From the NCBI GenBank assembly GCA_964551305.1, contig CAZKBT010000019.1, positions 1 to 51,228 of the forward strand: a stretch of 51,228 nucleotides of DNA. The letters run 5' to 3'. This DNA is from JBAZDC01 sp041654595. Its GTDB lineage: Bacteria; Pseudomonadota; Gammaproteobacteria; Burkholderiales; Burkholderiaceae_B. The notes under the pieces are model-generated. The model was not told where the DNA came from. It worked only from the letters and a program-made list of their open reading frames with translations, and ran no database searches. Made by a program: the position numbers and the translations under genes. Positions 25,845 through 34,865 of this stretch are shown piece after piece (within the stretch, counting starts at the first letter, position 1; each line of letters starts with the position of its first letter).

Positions 25845-26708
25845 TCATCTGGCCGCGGGCCGGGCCATCGCCTCCTTGGCCCGCTTGCTCCGGCGTTCAG
25901 GCAAACGGCCCTTCCCGGACAGCCGCATCATGGTCGCCAGGGCGTACAGCACGCCGAACACCTCGACGAACCCCGCCAGCACCCACATCGTCAGGCCGCC
26001 CAAGGCTTGGTCGGTCAGCGCCGACATGCCGGGAATGGCCCGCCCGCAGAGATCGAAAATCGGATAGAGGTCATATTCCGCGAAGGTAATGATTGCGCCG
26101 ACGATGATTTGCGGCACCATCGTGATGACCGGACAAAATATCCGCGAGCCCGGCGACATGGCGGCGGGCGGACTGGGGCGGCGATCCAGGATCAGGTTCC
26201 AATACAGGAAGCCGCTGATCACCACGGACCAATTCATGGCGCGATACAAGCGCCAATCGAGCATGGAATAAAACTGGACCGTCGGAATGAGGAAACCCAC
26301 GACCAGAATCACGAACAGGAAGGGAATGAGGAAATTGTTGGTCAGGACGGCTTGCGTCGCGCGCCCCGCGCCGGTCTTGAGAAAATCCCGCAGGCGCAGG
26401 CGCCATGCCATGGGGAGGCCGGCGCGCAGCACCTGGCCCGGGTACGCCGCCATGATCAGCAGCGGCCCCAGGTGATGCAAGACCAAATGCTGCATGCGAT
26501 GGATGAAAAACATCCTCTCGGCGTAATAGTCCAGCTTGGTGTGCATCGTGGCGTAAAGCACGGCCACGCCCACCCAGAACAGGAGCTGGCGCGCCTTGGA
26601 AACCCGATGTACGCGCGCCCCGCGCAAAAAAAGCCAGCAGCCCGCGATGAACGCAACGATCAAGGCGGGCGAGAACTCCCATGGGGTCAGCCAGTCCAGC
26701 AAGCTCAT
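25845..26708 (-). CDS. CtaG/Caa3-type cytochrome c oxidase assembly membrane protein
   Basis: Inner-membrane protein of 287 residues with about seven helices, of the caa3_CtaG family. Typical: a His-rich segment FFIHRMQHLVLHHLGPLLIM (about residues 68-87), which could hold copper, and TPWEFSPALIVAFIAGCWLF at the start. Family members help assemble cytochrome c oxidase or handle copper. This is not the Cox11-type CtaG. ATG 26708 is preferred to GTG 26714. No oxidase genes adjoin it; the BepA-like gene follows on the same strand. Confidence 0.8.
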   Translation of the reverse strand: MSLLDWLTPWEFSPALIVAFIAGCWLFLRGARVHRVSKARQLLFWVGVAVLYATMHTKLDYYAERMFFIHRMQHLVLHHLGPLLIMAAYPGQVLRAGLPMAWRLRLRDFLKTGAGRATQAVLTNNFLIPFLFVILVVGFLIPTVQFYSMLDWRLYRAMNWSVVISGFLYWNLILDRRPSPPAAMSPGSRIFCPVITMVPQIIVGAIITFAEYDLYPIFDLCGRAIPGMSALTDQALGGLTMWVLAGFVEVFGVLYALATMMRLSGKGRLPERRSKRAKEAMARPAAR

Positions 26709-26742
26709 GGACACGATTCCGGTTTATTGACGCATAACCGGG

Positions 26743-27078
26743 TTAGTTTAAAGCAATCCGACGGTGATCGCCCCAACGCACGTCGCGGACATTCGGATAG
26801 GCGCTGACCTGCCTGGCCCTGTCCATCAGCAAGTGACGCTGGGCGGGCAGGCAACGCACCGTCACGCATGTGCGCGCCACGTCATGCTGCTTGCCATGAC
26901 TGACTTCCAGCGAGGTCACTTGCAGGCCAGCCGAGGAAAAATCGGAAAAAATACGTTTGCGCACGTCCGCCAATGCGTGACGGGAGCATTCCACCGTGAA
27001 GCGGGAAACGCCGCTGGGCGCGCGAGGTCCCGTCGCGTTGACGCCCGCGCGCCGCATGAACAAATTGAATAGACGCAT
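26743..27078 (-). CDS. Small orphan protein, possibly the C-terminal domain of an MgtC-like protein
   Basis: Protein of 111 residues, soluble, with the alternating pattern FTVECSRHALADVRKRIFSD, LQVTSLEVSHG, VTVRCLPAQRHLLMDRARQV and NVRDVRWG. This beta-alpha-beta-beta-alpha-beta order and the closing V-x-W resemble the small ACT-like domain that follows the membrane part of MgtC/SapB proteins. The membrane part is absent: upstream bases to 27556 do not encode helices. It could be an independent small protein or a remnant. Start at 27078 (MRLFNLFMRRAG) has a plausible GGAGCGA site upstream. Confidence 0.45.
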   Translation of the reverse strand: MRLFNLFMRRAGVNATGPRAPSGVSRFTVECSRHALADVRKRIFSDFSSAGLQVTSLEVSHGKQHDVARTCVTVRCLPAQRHLLMDRARQVSAYPNVRDVRWGDHRRIALN

Positions 27079-27454
27079 AATCGCTCCCTGCCTGCCCCGC
27101 CATGCATGGCGCTCGGGCAAGCGTTGCCGCCTGGATCACAGGCATCTACAAAAAGAGAGACGGGAAGTTTGCGTTGTATGTCCGCCAACTGCCGTACTCT
27201 GGCTATCACCAGGGCACGTGAGCGGACCGAAAGCCGTGTCGGGTCGCTTAGACGCGCCTGGTCGGATGATTGCCGACATGTCGTCGACTATTGCATTCGC
27301 CGGGGTCTGGATTCACCACACAGCTCCTTGAAAACTAGGGATTTCCATTGTAATCCGTCTCATGCCGATACACAAGGTTCCGGACTCGACACGAGGCGGA
27401 TGCGCGACACCCGCCTCTATGCGTGTCGCGCAGCTTATCGAGATATATTTTTTC

Positions 27455-27482
27455 TAGACAAGATCACAAAATATGTCAGAAT
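27455..27482 (+). promoter_or_regulatory. Candidate promoter of the clostripain-like lipoprotein gene
   Basis: TAGACA (27455-27460) and CAGAAT (27477-27482) are 16 bases apart. The predicted transcription start falls at about 27489, the edge of the palindrome at 27489-27502. Confidence 0.4.
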
Positions 27483-27488
27483 ATTCCA

Positions 27489-27502
27489 TTGGATTAATCC
27501 AA
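27489..27502. promoter_or_regulatory. Perfect 14-base palindrome, possible operator
   Basis: TTGGATTAATCCAA is identical to its own reverse complement. It overlaps the predicted start of transcription of the gene at 27557, where a repressor could block initiation. The binding protein is unknown. Confidence 0.4.
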
Positions 27503-27556
27503 GTCACTGGATATTTCAGGGGTCCCGGCGGCGCATCGATAAAAGGAAACAATAAA

Positions 27557-29545
27557 ATGCAGACCAAACCAGCAATAGATCACATCCTGGGCGGGGCATG
27601 GCGCCGCTGGCTGTGGGCGCCGCTAGTCGCGCTCGCCTTGTCGTTGTCCGGATGCGGATCGGGCGGAGGCGACGGCGGACACGTGGGTCCCACGCCTGAA
27701 AAAGCCCGCGCCACCGTGCTCGTCTACGTCGTCGGCTCCGACCTCGAAGGACGGCTCATGAATCCCGACGGCACGCTGTCGGACAAATACGGCAACATGG
27801 CCACCTACAACATCGAGGAAATGAAAGAAATCGGGTCCACCCCCGACGTCAACGTCATCCTGGAAACGGGCGGCGCCCAGAAAGACGGCTGGCGCACCGT
27901 GCGCCGCCAACGAGTGGTCAAGGGCGGCACGGAAGTGCTTGCCGACTTGGGCGTCCAGCGCATGAGCGACGGCGAAAACCTGCGCAAATTCATCGAATGG
28001 GGCGTGAAAACCTATCCCGCCCAGGCGTACCATCTCATATTCTGGAATCATGGCGGCGGCCCGCTGGGCGGTTTCGGCGTCGATCAGAACTACTATCCCG
28101 ACATGAAAACCATGCCGATGCCCGAGATGGCCGCGGCCCTGGACGGCGCGCAACGCACCACCGGCGCGAAGATCGACCTGATCGGCTTCGATGCCTGCCT
28201 AATGGCCAGCGTCGAAATCGCGCACATGCTGAGCCCCTATGCGCACTATCTCGTCGCTTCCGAAGACATCGAGCCAGGCCTGGGCTGGGACTGGGAAGCC
28301 TACCTGAAGCACCTGACCACCAACCCCGACGCCACGGCCGTCACGACGGGCCAGGCCATCATCGACGGATACGTCAAGAAAATGGAAGCCGGCGGCAGCA
28401 ACATGATCACGCTGTCCCTGATCGATCTGGCCAAAATGGAAACATTGATGGACAGCCTGGGCGACATGGCGGAAACGATCAACCGCAAGCTGGGCAGCCC
28501 CAACCTCGCGCAGCGTTTTCACACCTGGAGCGAATTGGCTTATGCGCGGCGCGCCACGCACGATTACCAGACATCCTGGTTCTACAACAACGCGTACGAC
28601 CTGGTGGATCTGGGCGACTTCGTCACCATGCCGAAGCTGGGCTCGCTGGGCGTGTCCGAAGAACAGGTCGCAGCGGTGCAAGCCGCGCTGGAAGACGCGG
28701 TGATCTACAACAAGCATGGCCAGCGCCTGTGGCAAACCAGCGGCTTGACCATGTATTCGCCGTTGGTCAGCGTCAAGCAAGGCCAGCACACGAGCTACGC
28801 CACGCTGAACGTGCCCGACAGCTTGAAATCCCTGGTCTCAAACTACGGCGACATCGCCCTCAGCCCCGATCTGCCGGCGCCGTCCATAGGGCCGCTTCAA
28901 AGCGATGGCGACCTGCTCTACGCTTCGTTGGTCAACCCCCGGTTCTCGGCGGTGGAATACATCGGCCTTTGGCAAGACAATACGCGCCTTGCCATCAAGC
29001 CGCTGGATGGCGTCGCGCCCGCCGGGGCGCCCAACGAAGTCCGTGTCGCCGCCCACGCCGACGAAGGCTGGTTCACGATACCCAGTGCGGACGGCACCGA
29101 CATTCTGGTCGATGTGCTGCCCGACGACACGCCGCGCTATGCCACGGGCTATGCGCAATACAGCATTCCGGTTTACCGCCAGGGAAACGAAAACGACAGC
29201 AGCACGCTGGGCGTATTGCTGGTGGACTATATGGAAGACGTAGACGGCGACAAGACATATCGCATCGTCAGCTTTCTAGGCCACCAAGACGCCAGCCCTT
29301 ACGCCAGCCGATCCGATTCGCAAAGCCTGCAAGCGGGCACGATCTTCCACCCCATCAAATGGTCTCCGGAAAAGGGCTGGTCCGTGGATCAAACCCAGAA
29401 AATCGTCAGTTATGCCGTCGGCGGCGACGACACGCCACGCGATCAGTGGTGGCAATTGGGTACCGTGTCGGCTCAGTCTTTGTGCGGCGGAGACTGCCGA
29501 TACCGTTTCGAGATCATCGATTTCCAGGGCAACACGGCGTACTGA
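27557..29545 (+). CDS. Clostripain-family (C11) cysteine peptidase, lipoprotein
   Basis: Predicted lipoprotein of 662 residues. The signal ends with lipobox LSGC (Cys33), followed by a Gly-rich linker. The C11 peptidase domain covers about residues 50-420: VLVYVVGSDLE, the catalytic His165 in IFWNHGGGPLGG and Cys214 in IGFDACLMAS, followed by SEDIEPGLGWDW. The remaining 240 residues look like beta-rich sequence with no motif I know. C11 enzymes cleave after Arg or Lys and usually self-activate. Location is probably the outer membrane or cell surface. ATG 27557 has ribosome site AAAGGAAAC. It is flanked by A+T-rich regulatory DNA and stands alone; a target protein is not evident. Confidence 0.85.
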   Translation: MQTKPAIDHILGGAWRRWLWAPLVALALSLSGCGSGGGDGGHVGPTPEKARATVLVYVVGSDLEGRLMNPDGTLSDKYGNMATYNIEEMKEIGSTPDVNVILETGGAQKDGWRTVRRQRVVKGGTEVLADLGVQRMSDGENLRKFIEWGVKTYPAQAYHLIFWNHGGGPLGGFGVDQNYYPDMKTMPMPEMAAALDGAQRTTGAKIDLIGFDACLMASVEIAHMLSPYAHYLVASEDIEPGLGWDWEAYLKHLTTNPDATAVTTGQAIIDGYVKKMEAGGSNMITLSLIDLAKMETLMDSLGDMAETINRKLGSPNLAQRFHTWSELAYARRATHDYQTSWFYNNAYDLVDLGDFVTMPKLGSLGVSEEQVAAVQAALEDAVIYNKHGQRLWQTSGLTMYSPLVSVKQGQHTSYATLNVPDSLKSLVSNYGDIALSPDLPAPSIGPLQSDGDLLYASLVNPRFSAVEYIGLWQDNTRLAIKPLDGVAPAGAPNEVRVAAHADEGWFTIPSADGTDILVDVLPDDTPRYATGYAQYSIPVYRQGNENDSSTLGVLLVDYMEDVDGDKTYRIVSFLGHQDASPYASRSDSQSLQAGTIFHPIKWSPEKGWSVDQTQKIVSYAVGGDDTPRDQWWQLGTVSAQSLCGGDCRYRFEIIDFQGNTAY

Positions 29546-29583
29546 AAACGGCAGGCGCGCCGACGCATCGCCGGCGGCGCACC

Positions 29584-30021
29584 TCAGAAAACGTAGCCGT
29601 CCAACCAGCCCATCGACATATACACATACATGACGGTCATGGCGATGCCGCCCACGACGACGATGCCGCCCAGCAGCGTGGACACGATCGCGACGATCAC
29701 GGCATTCCAGCCCGTGCGGGTGACGCGCCCCGAACCGGGGTTGTAACGGGCGTCGAACGCCTCGTCGGGCTTGAGGGCGAACACGACGGACTCGATGAAG
29801 CCGGCCGCGAACAGGATGTTCAACGACAAGAAGGCCGGGTTGTCCCACCAGGAATCGAACACGGTGAACGACAAGACGAGCATCAGTACGGTATATACCG
29901 TCAACGCCCAGGCGCCCCGGCGCCCCAAATACCACCAATGCGCGCCGACCACGCCCAACAGGCCCGCCAGCCAGGCGACCAGGACTTTGCTTCGATGGGG
30001 CGGACGTGCTGCTTCGGTCAT
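29584..30021 (-). CDS. TM2-domain membrane protein
   Basis: Membrane protein of 145 residues. The TM2 domain is in the first 80 residues: LVAWLAGLLGVVGAHWWYLG, a GxxGxHxxYLG-like motif, then two helices. A polar stretch (LKPDEAFDARYNPGSGRV) leads to a last helix around residues 105-135. TM2 proteins are widespread and of unknown function. The gene is convergent with the peptidase gene and divergent from the UbiH-like gene at 30109, with 87 bases between starts. A long frame running on to 31224 is only a shadow. Confidence 0.8.
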   Translation of the reverse strand: MTEAARPPHRSKVLVAWLAGLLGVVGAHWWYLGRRGAWALTVYTVLMLVLSFTVFDSWWDNPAFLSLNILFAAGFIESVVFALKPDEAFDARYNPGSGRVTRTGWNAVIVAIVSTLLGGIVVVGGIAMTVMYVYMSMGWLDGYVF

Positions 30022-30108
30022 AAGGCGCAAGGAGTGGCAAGCCGGGCGCGAAGCGCGGCCATGGATACGGGTAAAATCCCCGGTATTGTAGTGGAGCCAG
30101 GAAGCAGC

Positions 30109-31248
30109 ATGGACACCCCGCCCTATGACATCCTGATCCAGGGAGCCGGCCCGGTCGGCAGCGCCCTGGCGCTGATGTTCGCCCGTCACGCCGCCGAGCC
30201 GTCGCGCATCGCCCTGGCGGGCCGGCTGCGCCCGGCGGACGAAACCGGCGGCGCGGCCCTTCCCGCCGACCCGGATCCGCGCACCCTGGCGCTGAACCAC
30301 GGCAGCCGCGCCCTGCTGGAAGGACTGGACGCCTGGCCGCGACGCGGCGCGGACATCCTCTCCGTTCACGTATCCCAGCGGGGGCGGCTGGGCCGCACCC
30401 TGATCACGCACACGGAGCTGAGCGTGCCGCGTCTGGGCAGCGTCGTCGCCTACGACGATCTGGTCGCCCGGCTGCACCTGGCCGTGCGGCACAGCGGAAT
30501 CAGCCTGCTGGACGCGGCGCCCGATCGCGCGAGGCCGGGCGCCGCGCCCGTGTCCCGATTGACCGTGCTGTCCGACGGCGTCAAGCCCAAAGGCATCCAG
30601 CGCCACTACGAGCAGCACGCTCTGCTGGCCACGGTTCAAGCCGACGCGCCAGTGTCCGGCCGGGCCTACGAACGCTTTACCCGCGACGGCCCCCTCGCGG
30701 CGCTCCCCCATCCCCAGGGACCGCGCTACTACGGCATCGTCTGCTGCGGCGGCCCCGCCCGCACGGCTGAGCTGCGCCAGCTCAGCCATGACGACCTGTC
30801 CTCGACGCTGACCGATCTGCTGGGCGCCCGCCTGGGCCGCTTGCGCGTGATCGGCGAACGTCACGTCTTTCCCCTGTCCCTGCACGCCGGTCCCAGCCTG
30901 GTCGACGCGCGCACGATCGCCGTGGGCAACGCGGCGCAGACCCTGCACCCGGTTGCGGGGCAAGGGCTGAACCTGGGCTTGCGCGACGCGATGCAGCTCA
31001 GTCTTGCCCTGGCGCCCTGGCTGGCCGCGCCGCACCAAGACGGCCAAGCCGCGCTGGCGCGATTCGCGCGGCAACGACGTCCGGACAGATGGCTGACGGC
31101 GGGAATCACGGACTTCCTGCCCAGGGTGTTTTCCACAGGCAACCCCTTGGTGGAGCACGCATGCGGGCTTGGACTCATGGCCCTGGACGCCGCGCCTCCC
31201 CTGCGCCGCGCGCTGGCGCGCCATCTATTGCAAGGCATGCGCACCTGA
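30109..31248 (+). CDS. FAD-dependent ubiquinone-biosynthesis hydroxylase (UbiH/UbiF/VisC family)
   Basis: Flavoprotein monooxygenase of 379 residues that hydroxylates the ring of ubiquinone precursors. Seen: FAD-binding GAGPVGSALALMFARH at residues 12-27, DPRTLALNHGS, and the second FAD motif VGNAAQTLHPVAGQGLNLGL near residue 290. It resembles UbiH most, but the choice among UbiH, UbiF and UbiI is not safe. ATG 30109 has a GGAAG site. TAAAAT at about 30072 may be a -10. dusB follows 42 bases later. Confidence 0.85.
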   Translation: MDTPPYDILIQGAGPVGSALALMFARHAAEPSRIALAGRLRPADETGGAALPADPDPRTLALNHGSRALLEGLDAWPRRGADILSVHVSQRGRLGRTLITHTELSVPRLGSVVAYDDLVARLHLAVRHSGISLLDAAPDRARPGAAPVSRLTVLSDGVKPKGIQRHYEQHALLATVQADAPVSGRAYERFTRDGPLAALPHPQGPRYYGIVCCGGPARTAELRQLSHDDLSSTLTDLLGARLGRLRVIGERHVFPLSLHAGPSLVDARTIAVGNAAQTLHPVAGQGLNLGLRDAMQLSLALAPWLAAPHQDGQAALARFARQRRPDRWLTAGITDFLPRVFSTGNPLVEHACGLGLMALDAAPPLRRALARHLLQGMRT

Positions 31249-31290
31249 ACGGGACGGACGCCCGCGCGCGCTCAAGGTAAAATTCCGAAG

Positions 31291-32322
31291 ATGCGCATCG
31301 GCCCCTGGACTCTTCCCAACCCCGTTTTCGTCGCCCCCATGGCGGGGGTGACGGATCGCCCGTACCGGAAACTCTGCAAGGTATTGGGCGCGGGCTATGC
31401 CGTGTCCGAGATGGCCGCCAGCAACCCCCGTCTTTGGGACAGCGTCAAGACGTCCCGCCGCCTGAACCACGACGGCGAAATGGATCCCATCGCCGTGCAG
31501 ATCGCGGGCGCGGATCCGGACATGATGGCCGAGGCCGCCGTCCACAATATTAAAAAAGGCGCGCGCATCATCGACATCAACATGGGCTGCCCCGTCAAGA
31601 AAGTCTGCCAAGTGGCATCGGGCTCGGCCCTGCTGCGCGACGAAGACCGCGTGGCGCGGATCCTGGAAAGCGTCGTCAAGGCCTGCGCGCCTTTCGGCGT
31701 TCCCGTCACGCTGAAAACCCGCACGGGCTGGGACCGCGCGTCGCGCAACGCCGTGCGCATCGCCCGGCTGGCCGAGGATATCGGCATTGCGGCGCTGGCC
31801 CTGCACGGCCGCACGCGCTGCGACCTTTACCAGGGCGAAGCCGAGTACGACACGATACGCGAAGTGAAACGCCGGATAACCATACCGCTGATCGCCAATG
31901 GCGATATCGACAGTCCCGAAAAGGCCGAACAAGTGCTAAGCTATACGGGTGCCGATGCGGTGATGGTGGGACGAGCAGCCCAGGGGCGGCCGTGGATATT
32001 TCGCGAAATTGCGTACTATCTCGAACACAAGAAGCACCTGCCCCCGCCCACCTATGGCGAGCTTCGCGATTGCTTGTTGCAGCACCTGGAAGACCACTAT
32101 GAATTCTATGGCGAATTCACGGGGGTAAGATCGGCTCGCAAGCATATCGGATGGTATCTGGCTGGCATGCCCGACGCCGCGGTTTGGCTATCGCGCATCA
32201 ACGCCATTACCACCTCGAAAGACCAAAGCCTCGCCATCAAGCACTGGTTTGACCTTTACCCATGCAATGAACCAGCCACATCCCTGAGCGCCGTACCCGG
32301 CCGGGTACTGGCTGAGGCCTGA
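31291..32322 (+). CDS. dusB: tRNA-dihydrouridine synthase B
   Basis: FMN enzyme of 343 residues that reduces uridine to dihydrouridine in tRNA. Family marks: PNPVFVAPMAGVTDRPYR, SEMAASNP, IDINMGCPVKKVC with the active-site Cys nearby, LKTRTGWD, ALHGRTRCDLYQGEA, and IANGDIDSPEKA. Length is normal. TAAAAT at 31277-31282 lies just before the ATG. It forms the conserved dusB-fis pair, with fis 21 bases downstream, so its promoter probably also drives fis. Confidence 0.94.
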   Translation: MRIGPWTLPNPVFVAPMAGVTDRPYRKLCKVLGAGYAVSEMAASNPRLWDSVKTSRRLNHDGEMDPIAVQIAGADPDMMAEAAVHNIKKGARIIDINMGCPVKKVCQVASGSALLRDEDRVARILESVVKACAPFGVPVTLKTRTGWDRASRNAVRIARLAEDIGIAALALHGRTRCDLYQGEAEYDTIREVKRRITIPLIANGDIDSPEKAEQVLSYTGADAVMVGRAAQGRPWIFREIAYYLEHKKHLPPPTYGELRDCLLQHLEDHYEFYGEFTGVRSARKHIGWYLAGMPDAAVWLSRINAITTSKDQSLAIKHWFDLYPCNEPATSLSAVPGRVLAEA

Positions 32323-32343
32323 TTAGAAAGAACGATTTTCACC

Positions 32344-32583
32344 ATGAGCAAGATCACCCCGCTGGAAAAATGCGTACTCGAGCAATTGGAGCGCTATTTC
32401 AAAGACCTGGATGGCTCCCAACCGCGCGACATGCTGGCCATGGTCGTCAACTGCGTCGAGCGTCCCGTCCTGCAAGTCGCGCTGGACAAAACCAACGGCA
32501 ATCAGTCCAAAGCCGCCGAGATCCTCGGCATCACACGCAGCACCTTGCGCAAGAAGCTGCTTGCCCACAACCTGCATCCTTGA
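32344..32583 (+). CDS. fis: Fis-family nucleoid-associated DNA-binding protein
   Basis: Protein of 79 residues, short for Fis (98 in E. coli) as usual in betaproteobacteria. The C-terminal helix-turn-helix is KAAEILGITRSTLRKKL, preceded by LVVNC-like helix B residues (MLAMVVNCVERPVLQVAL). Fis bends DNA and shapes rRNA, recombination and growth-phase expression. Its place after dusB and before purH is the family's standard one. Confidence 0.93.
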   Translation: MSKITPLEKCVLEQLERYFKDLDGSQPRDMLAMVVNCVERPVLQVALDKTNGNQSKAAEILGITRSTLRKKLLAHNLHP

Positions 32584-32620
32584 CCCCACCTCCGATTTCC
32601 TCGCCTTTTTCCTTGAAGTC

Positions 32621-34213
32621 ATGACTATTCAAACTGCCCTCCTTTCGGTTTCTGATAAAACCGGCATTGTCGAATTCGCCCAAGCATTGGCCCAGCGCGG
32701 CGTGCGCCTGCTGTCCACGGGCGGCACGGCGAAATTGCTGTCCCAGGCCGGACTGGACGTAACCGAAGTGGCGGAACACACCGGCTCGCCGGAAATCCTG
32801 GACGGGCGGGTCAAGACCCTGCATCCGAAGATCCACGGCGGCCTGCTCGCCCGCCGCGACAGCCAGGAGCACCTGGATACGCTCCAAACGCAGGGCATCG
32901 CTCCCATCGACCTGCTGGTGGTCAACCTGTATCCGTTTCGTGAAACGATCGCCAAAGCCGGTTGCACGTTCGCCGATGCGATCGAGAATATCGACATCGG
33001 CGGCCCCGCGATGCTGCGCGCCGCGGCCAAGAACCACGGCACCGCGCAGGGCGGGGTCACGGTCGTGATCGACCCGATCGACTACCCCCGCGTGCTGGCC
33101 GATATCGACGGCCCGGCCAAGCAGGTCTCTTATGCGCTGCGCCTGGAATTGGCCGCCAAGGTCTATGCCCACACCGCCTCTTACGACGGCGCGATCGCCA
33201 ACTACCTGAGCAGCCTGAGCCAGGCCGAGCCCGAGCAGGATGCCGCTCCCCGGCTGGCCGATTGGCCGCGGGTGCTGACCATCCAGACCAAGCAAGCCCA
33301 GACCCTGCGCTACGGCGAAAACCCGCATCAGACCGCTGCCTTCTACGTCGATACGCCCACCGGAGCCGGCTTGCTGGGCGGATATCGCCAGCTGCAAGGC
33401 AAGGAATTGTCCTACAACAACATCGCGGATGCCGACGCCGCCTGGGAATGCGCGCGCAGCTTCGAGCAGACGGCCTGCGTCATCGTCAAGCACGCCAACC
33501 CCTGCGGCGCGGCGGTCGGCGACAGTCCGCTGGCCGCCTATCAAAAGGCGTTCAAGACGGACCCCACGTCGGCCTTCGGCGGCATCATCGCCTTTAACCG
33601 TCCCGTGGACGCCGACACCGCCCACGCGGTCAGCGCCCAATTCGTCGAGGTCCTGCTGGCCCCGGCGTACACGGGCGAAGCGCTGGCCATCTTCGCCGCC
33701 AAGAAAAACGTCCGGGTGCTGGAAGTCCCGCTGGGCCAGGCCGGCAATGCCTTCGACGTCAAGCGCATCGGAGGCGGCTGGCTGGTCCAGACTCCCGACG
33801 ATTTCCAGGTCGCCGACGACGCGCTCAAGGTCGTTACGGAAATCCAGCCCACCGCGCGGCAATGGGAAGACCTGCGCTTTGCCTGGAAGGTTGCGAAATA
33901 CGTGAAATCCAATGCCATCGTGTTCGTCGGAAACGGCATGACGCTCGGCGTCGGCGCCGGCCAGATGAGCCGCATCGACTCGGCGCGGATCGCATCCATC
34001 AAGGCCGAGAACGCCGGGCTCACCCTGCAGGGCTCGGCCGTGGCCTCGGATGCGTTTTTCCCGTTCCGCGACGGACTGGACGTGGTGGCGGACGCGGGCG
34101 CGAGCTGCGTCATCCAGCCCGGCGGCAGCGTGCGCGACGACGAAGTGATCGCCGCCGCCAACGAGCGCGGCATCGCCATGGTGCTGACCGGCACCCGGCA
34201 TTTCCGCCACTGA
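32621..34213 (+). CDS. purH: Bifunctional AICAR formyltransferase / IMP cyclohydrolase
   Basis: Purine-synthesis enzyme of 530 residues catalysing the last two steps to IMP. The N-terminal cyclohydrolase (about 1-195) begins ALLSVSDKTGIVEFAQ and includes STGGTAKLL, HTGSPEILDGRVKTLHPKIH and NLYPFRET. The transformylase part has LRYGENPHQTAAFY, KHANPCGAAVG, SDAFFPFRDGLD, and ends in the usual GTRHFRH. ATG 32621 lies 37 bases after fis; the frame to 32411 is a shadow of fis. ruvC starts four bases after its stop. Confidence 0.95.
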   Translation: MTIQTALLSVSDKTGIVEFAQALAQRGVRLLSTGGTAKLLSQAGLDVTEVAEHTGSPEILDGRVKTLHPKIHGGLLARRDSQEHLDTLQTQGIAPIDLLVVNLYPFRETIAKAGCTFADAIENIDIGGPAMLRAAAKNHGTAQGGVTVVIDPIDYPRVLADIDGPAKQVSYALRLELAAKVYAHTASYDGAIANYLSSLSQAEPEQDAAPRLADWPRVLTIQTKQAQTLRYGENPHQTAAFYVDTPTGAGLLGGYRQLQGKELSYNNIADADAAWECARSFEQTACVIVKHANPCGAAVGDSPLAAYQKAFKTDPTSAFGGIIAFNRPVDADTAHAVSAQFVEVLLAPAYTGEALAIFAAKKNVRVLEVPLGQAGNAFDVKRIGGGWLVQTPDDFQVADDALKVVTEIQPTARQWEDLRFAWKVAKYVKSNAIVFVGNGMTLGVGAGQMSRIDSARIASIKAENAGLTLQGSAVASDAFFPFRDGLDVVADAGASCVIQPGGSVRDDEVIAAANERGIAMVLTGTRHFRH

Positions 34214-34217
34214 CATC

Positions 34218-34763
34218 ATGCGCGTGCTTGGCATCGACCCCGGCCTGCGCCGCACCGGCTTCGGGGTGATCGACGTCCAGGGCGCGCGCCTGACCTATGT
34301 GGCCAGCGGCACCATTGTCGTGCCGCCCGACCAGACCCTGTCCCGCCGCCTGAAAGTCATCCTCGACAATATCCGCGACATCATCGAACGAACCCAGCCG
34401 AGCGTTTCGGCCCTGGAAAAGGTGTTCGTCAACGCCAATCCGGCGTCGACGCTGCTGCTGGGGCAGGCGCGCGGCGCGGCCATGTGCGCGCTTGCCGACG
34501 GCGAACTGGACGTGTACGAGTACACGGCATTGCAAATCAAGAAGTCGGTCGTGGGCAGCGGCCATGCCGCCAAGGAACAGGTTCAGCGCATGGTGCAGCA
34601 CTTGCTCAAGCTGGACGGCCTGCCCGCCGCCGACTCGGCCGACGCCTTGGCGTGCGCCATATGCCATGCCCACTTCCAGCCCTTGACGCAGCGGCTCCGC
34701 GAAACGGGCCAGCTGCCCGTCTCCCGCATGCGCCGTCTGCGCGGCGGACGAATGATAAGTTGA
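34218..34763 (+). CDS. ruvC: Holliday-junction resolvase RuvC
   Basis: Endonuclease of 181 residues that cuts Holliday junctions with RuvAB. The metal site begins in RVLGIDPGLRRTGFG (Asp7), with Glu in SALEKVF and the acidic SADALACAICHAH region near residue 140. Length is normal. The start is four bases after purH, suggesting read-through transcription. A hairpin AAGCCGGT...ACCGGCTT (34789-34814) separates it from ruvA. Confidence 0.94.
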   Translation: MRVLGIDPGLRRTGFGVIDVQGARLTYVASGTIVVPPDQTLSRRLKVILDNIRDIIERTQPSVSALEKVFVNANPASTLLLGQARGAAMCALADGELDVYEYTALQIKKSVVGSGHAAKEQVQRMVQHLLKLDGLPAADSADALACAICHAHFQPLTQRLRETGQLPVSRMRRLRGGRMIS

Positions 34764-34865
34764 ACGTCGTCACGCCAACACCTTTTGCAAGCCGGTCGGA
34801 CGCTTTACCGGCTTCACCAGGCCTAAAATGAACCCTATCGAAAGCTACTTTTGCAGGATGGACGC

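Larger units (their letters stand above)
27079..27556. other. Divergent intergenic region before the clostripain-like gene
   Basis: About 480 bases without a convincing gene; ORFs of 111 and 149 codons on the plus strand lack family resemblance. The last 120 bases are markedly A+T-rich and hold a promoter-like pair (27455-27482), a perfect palindrome (27489-27502) and the ribosome site AAAGGAAAC before ATG 27557. Confidence 0.5.

Noticed and set aside
29584..31224. A 546-codon minus-strand frame
   Set aside because: Only the last 145 codons (TM2 protein, start at 30021) are real; the rest is antisense to the UbiH-like gene.
27997..31248. A 1083-codon plus-strand frame
   Set aside because: It is the out-of-frame shadow of the clostripain-like gene joined to the real UbiH-like gene, which starts at 30109.
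34789..34814. Hairpin AAGCCGGT...ACCGGCTT after ruvC as a terminator
   Set aside because: Eight-pair stem with a ten-base loop and no T-run. It could be chance in GC-rich DNA, so no separate feature was made.
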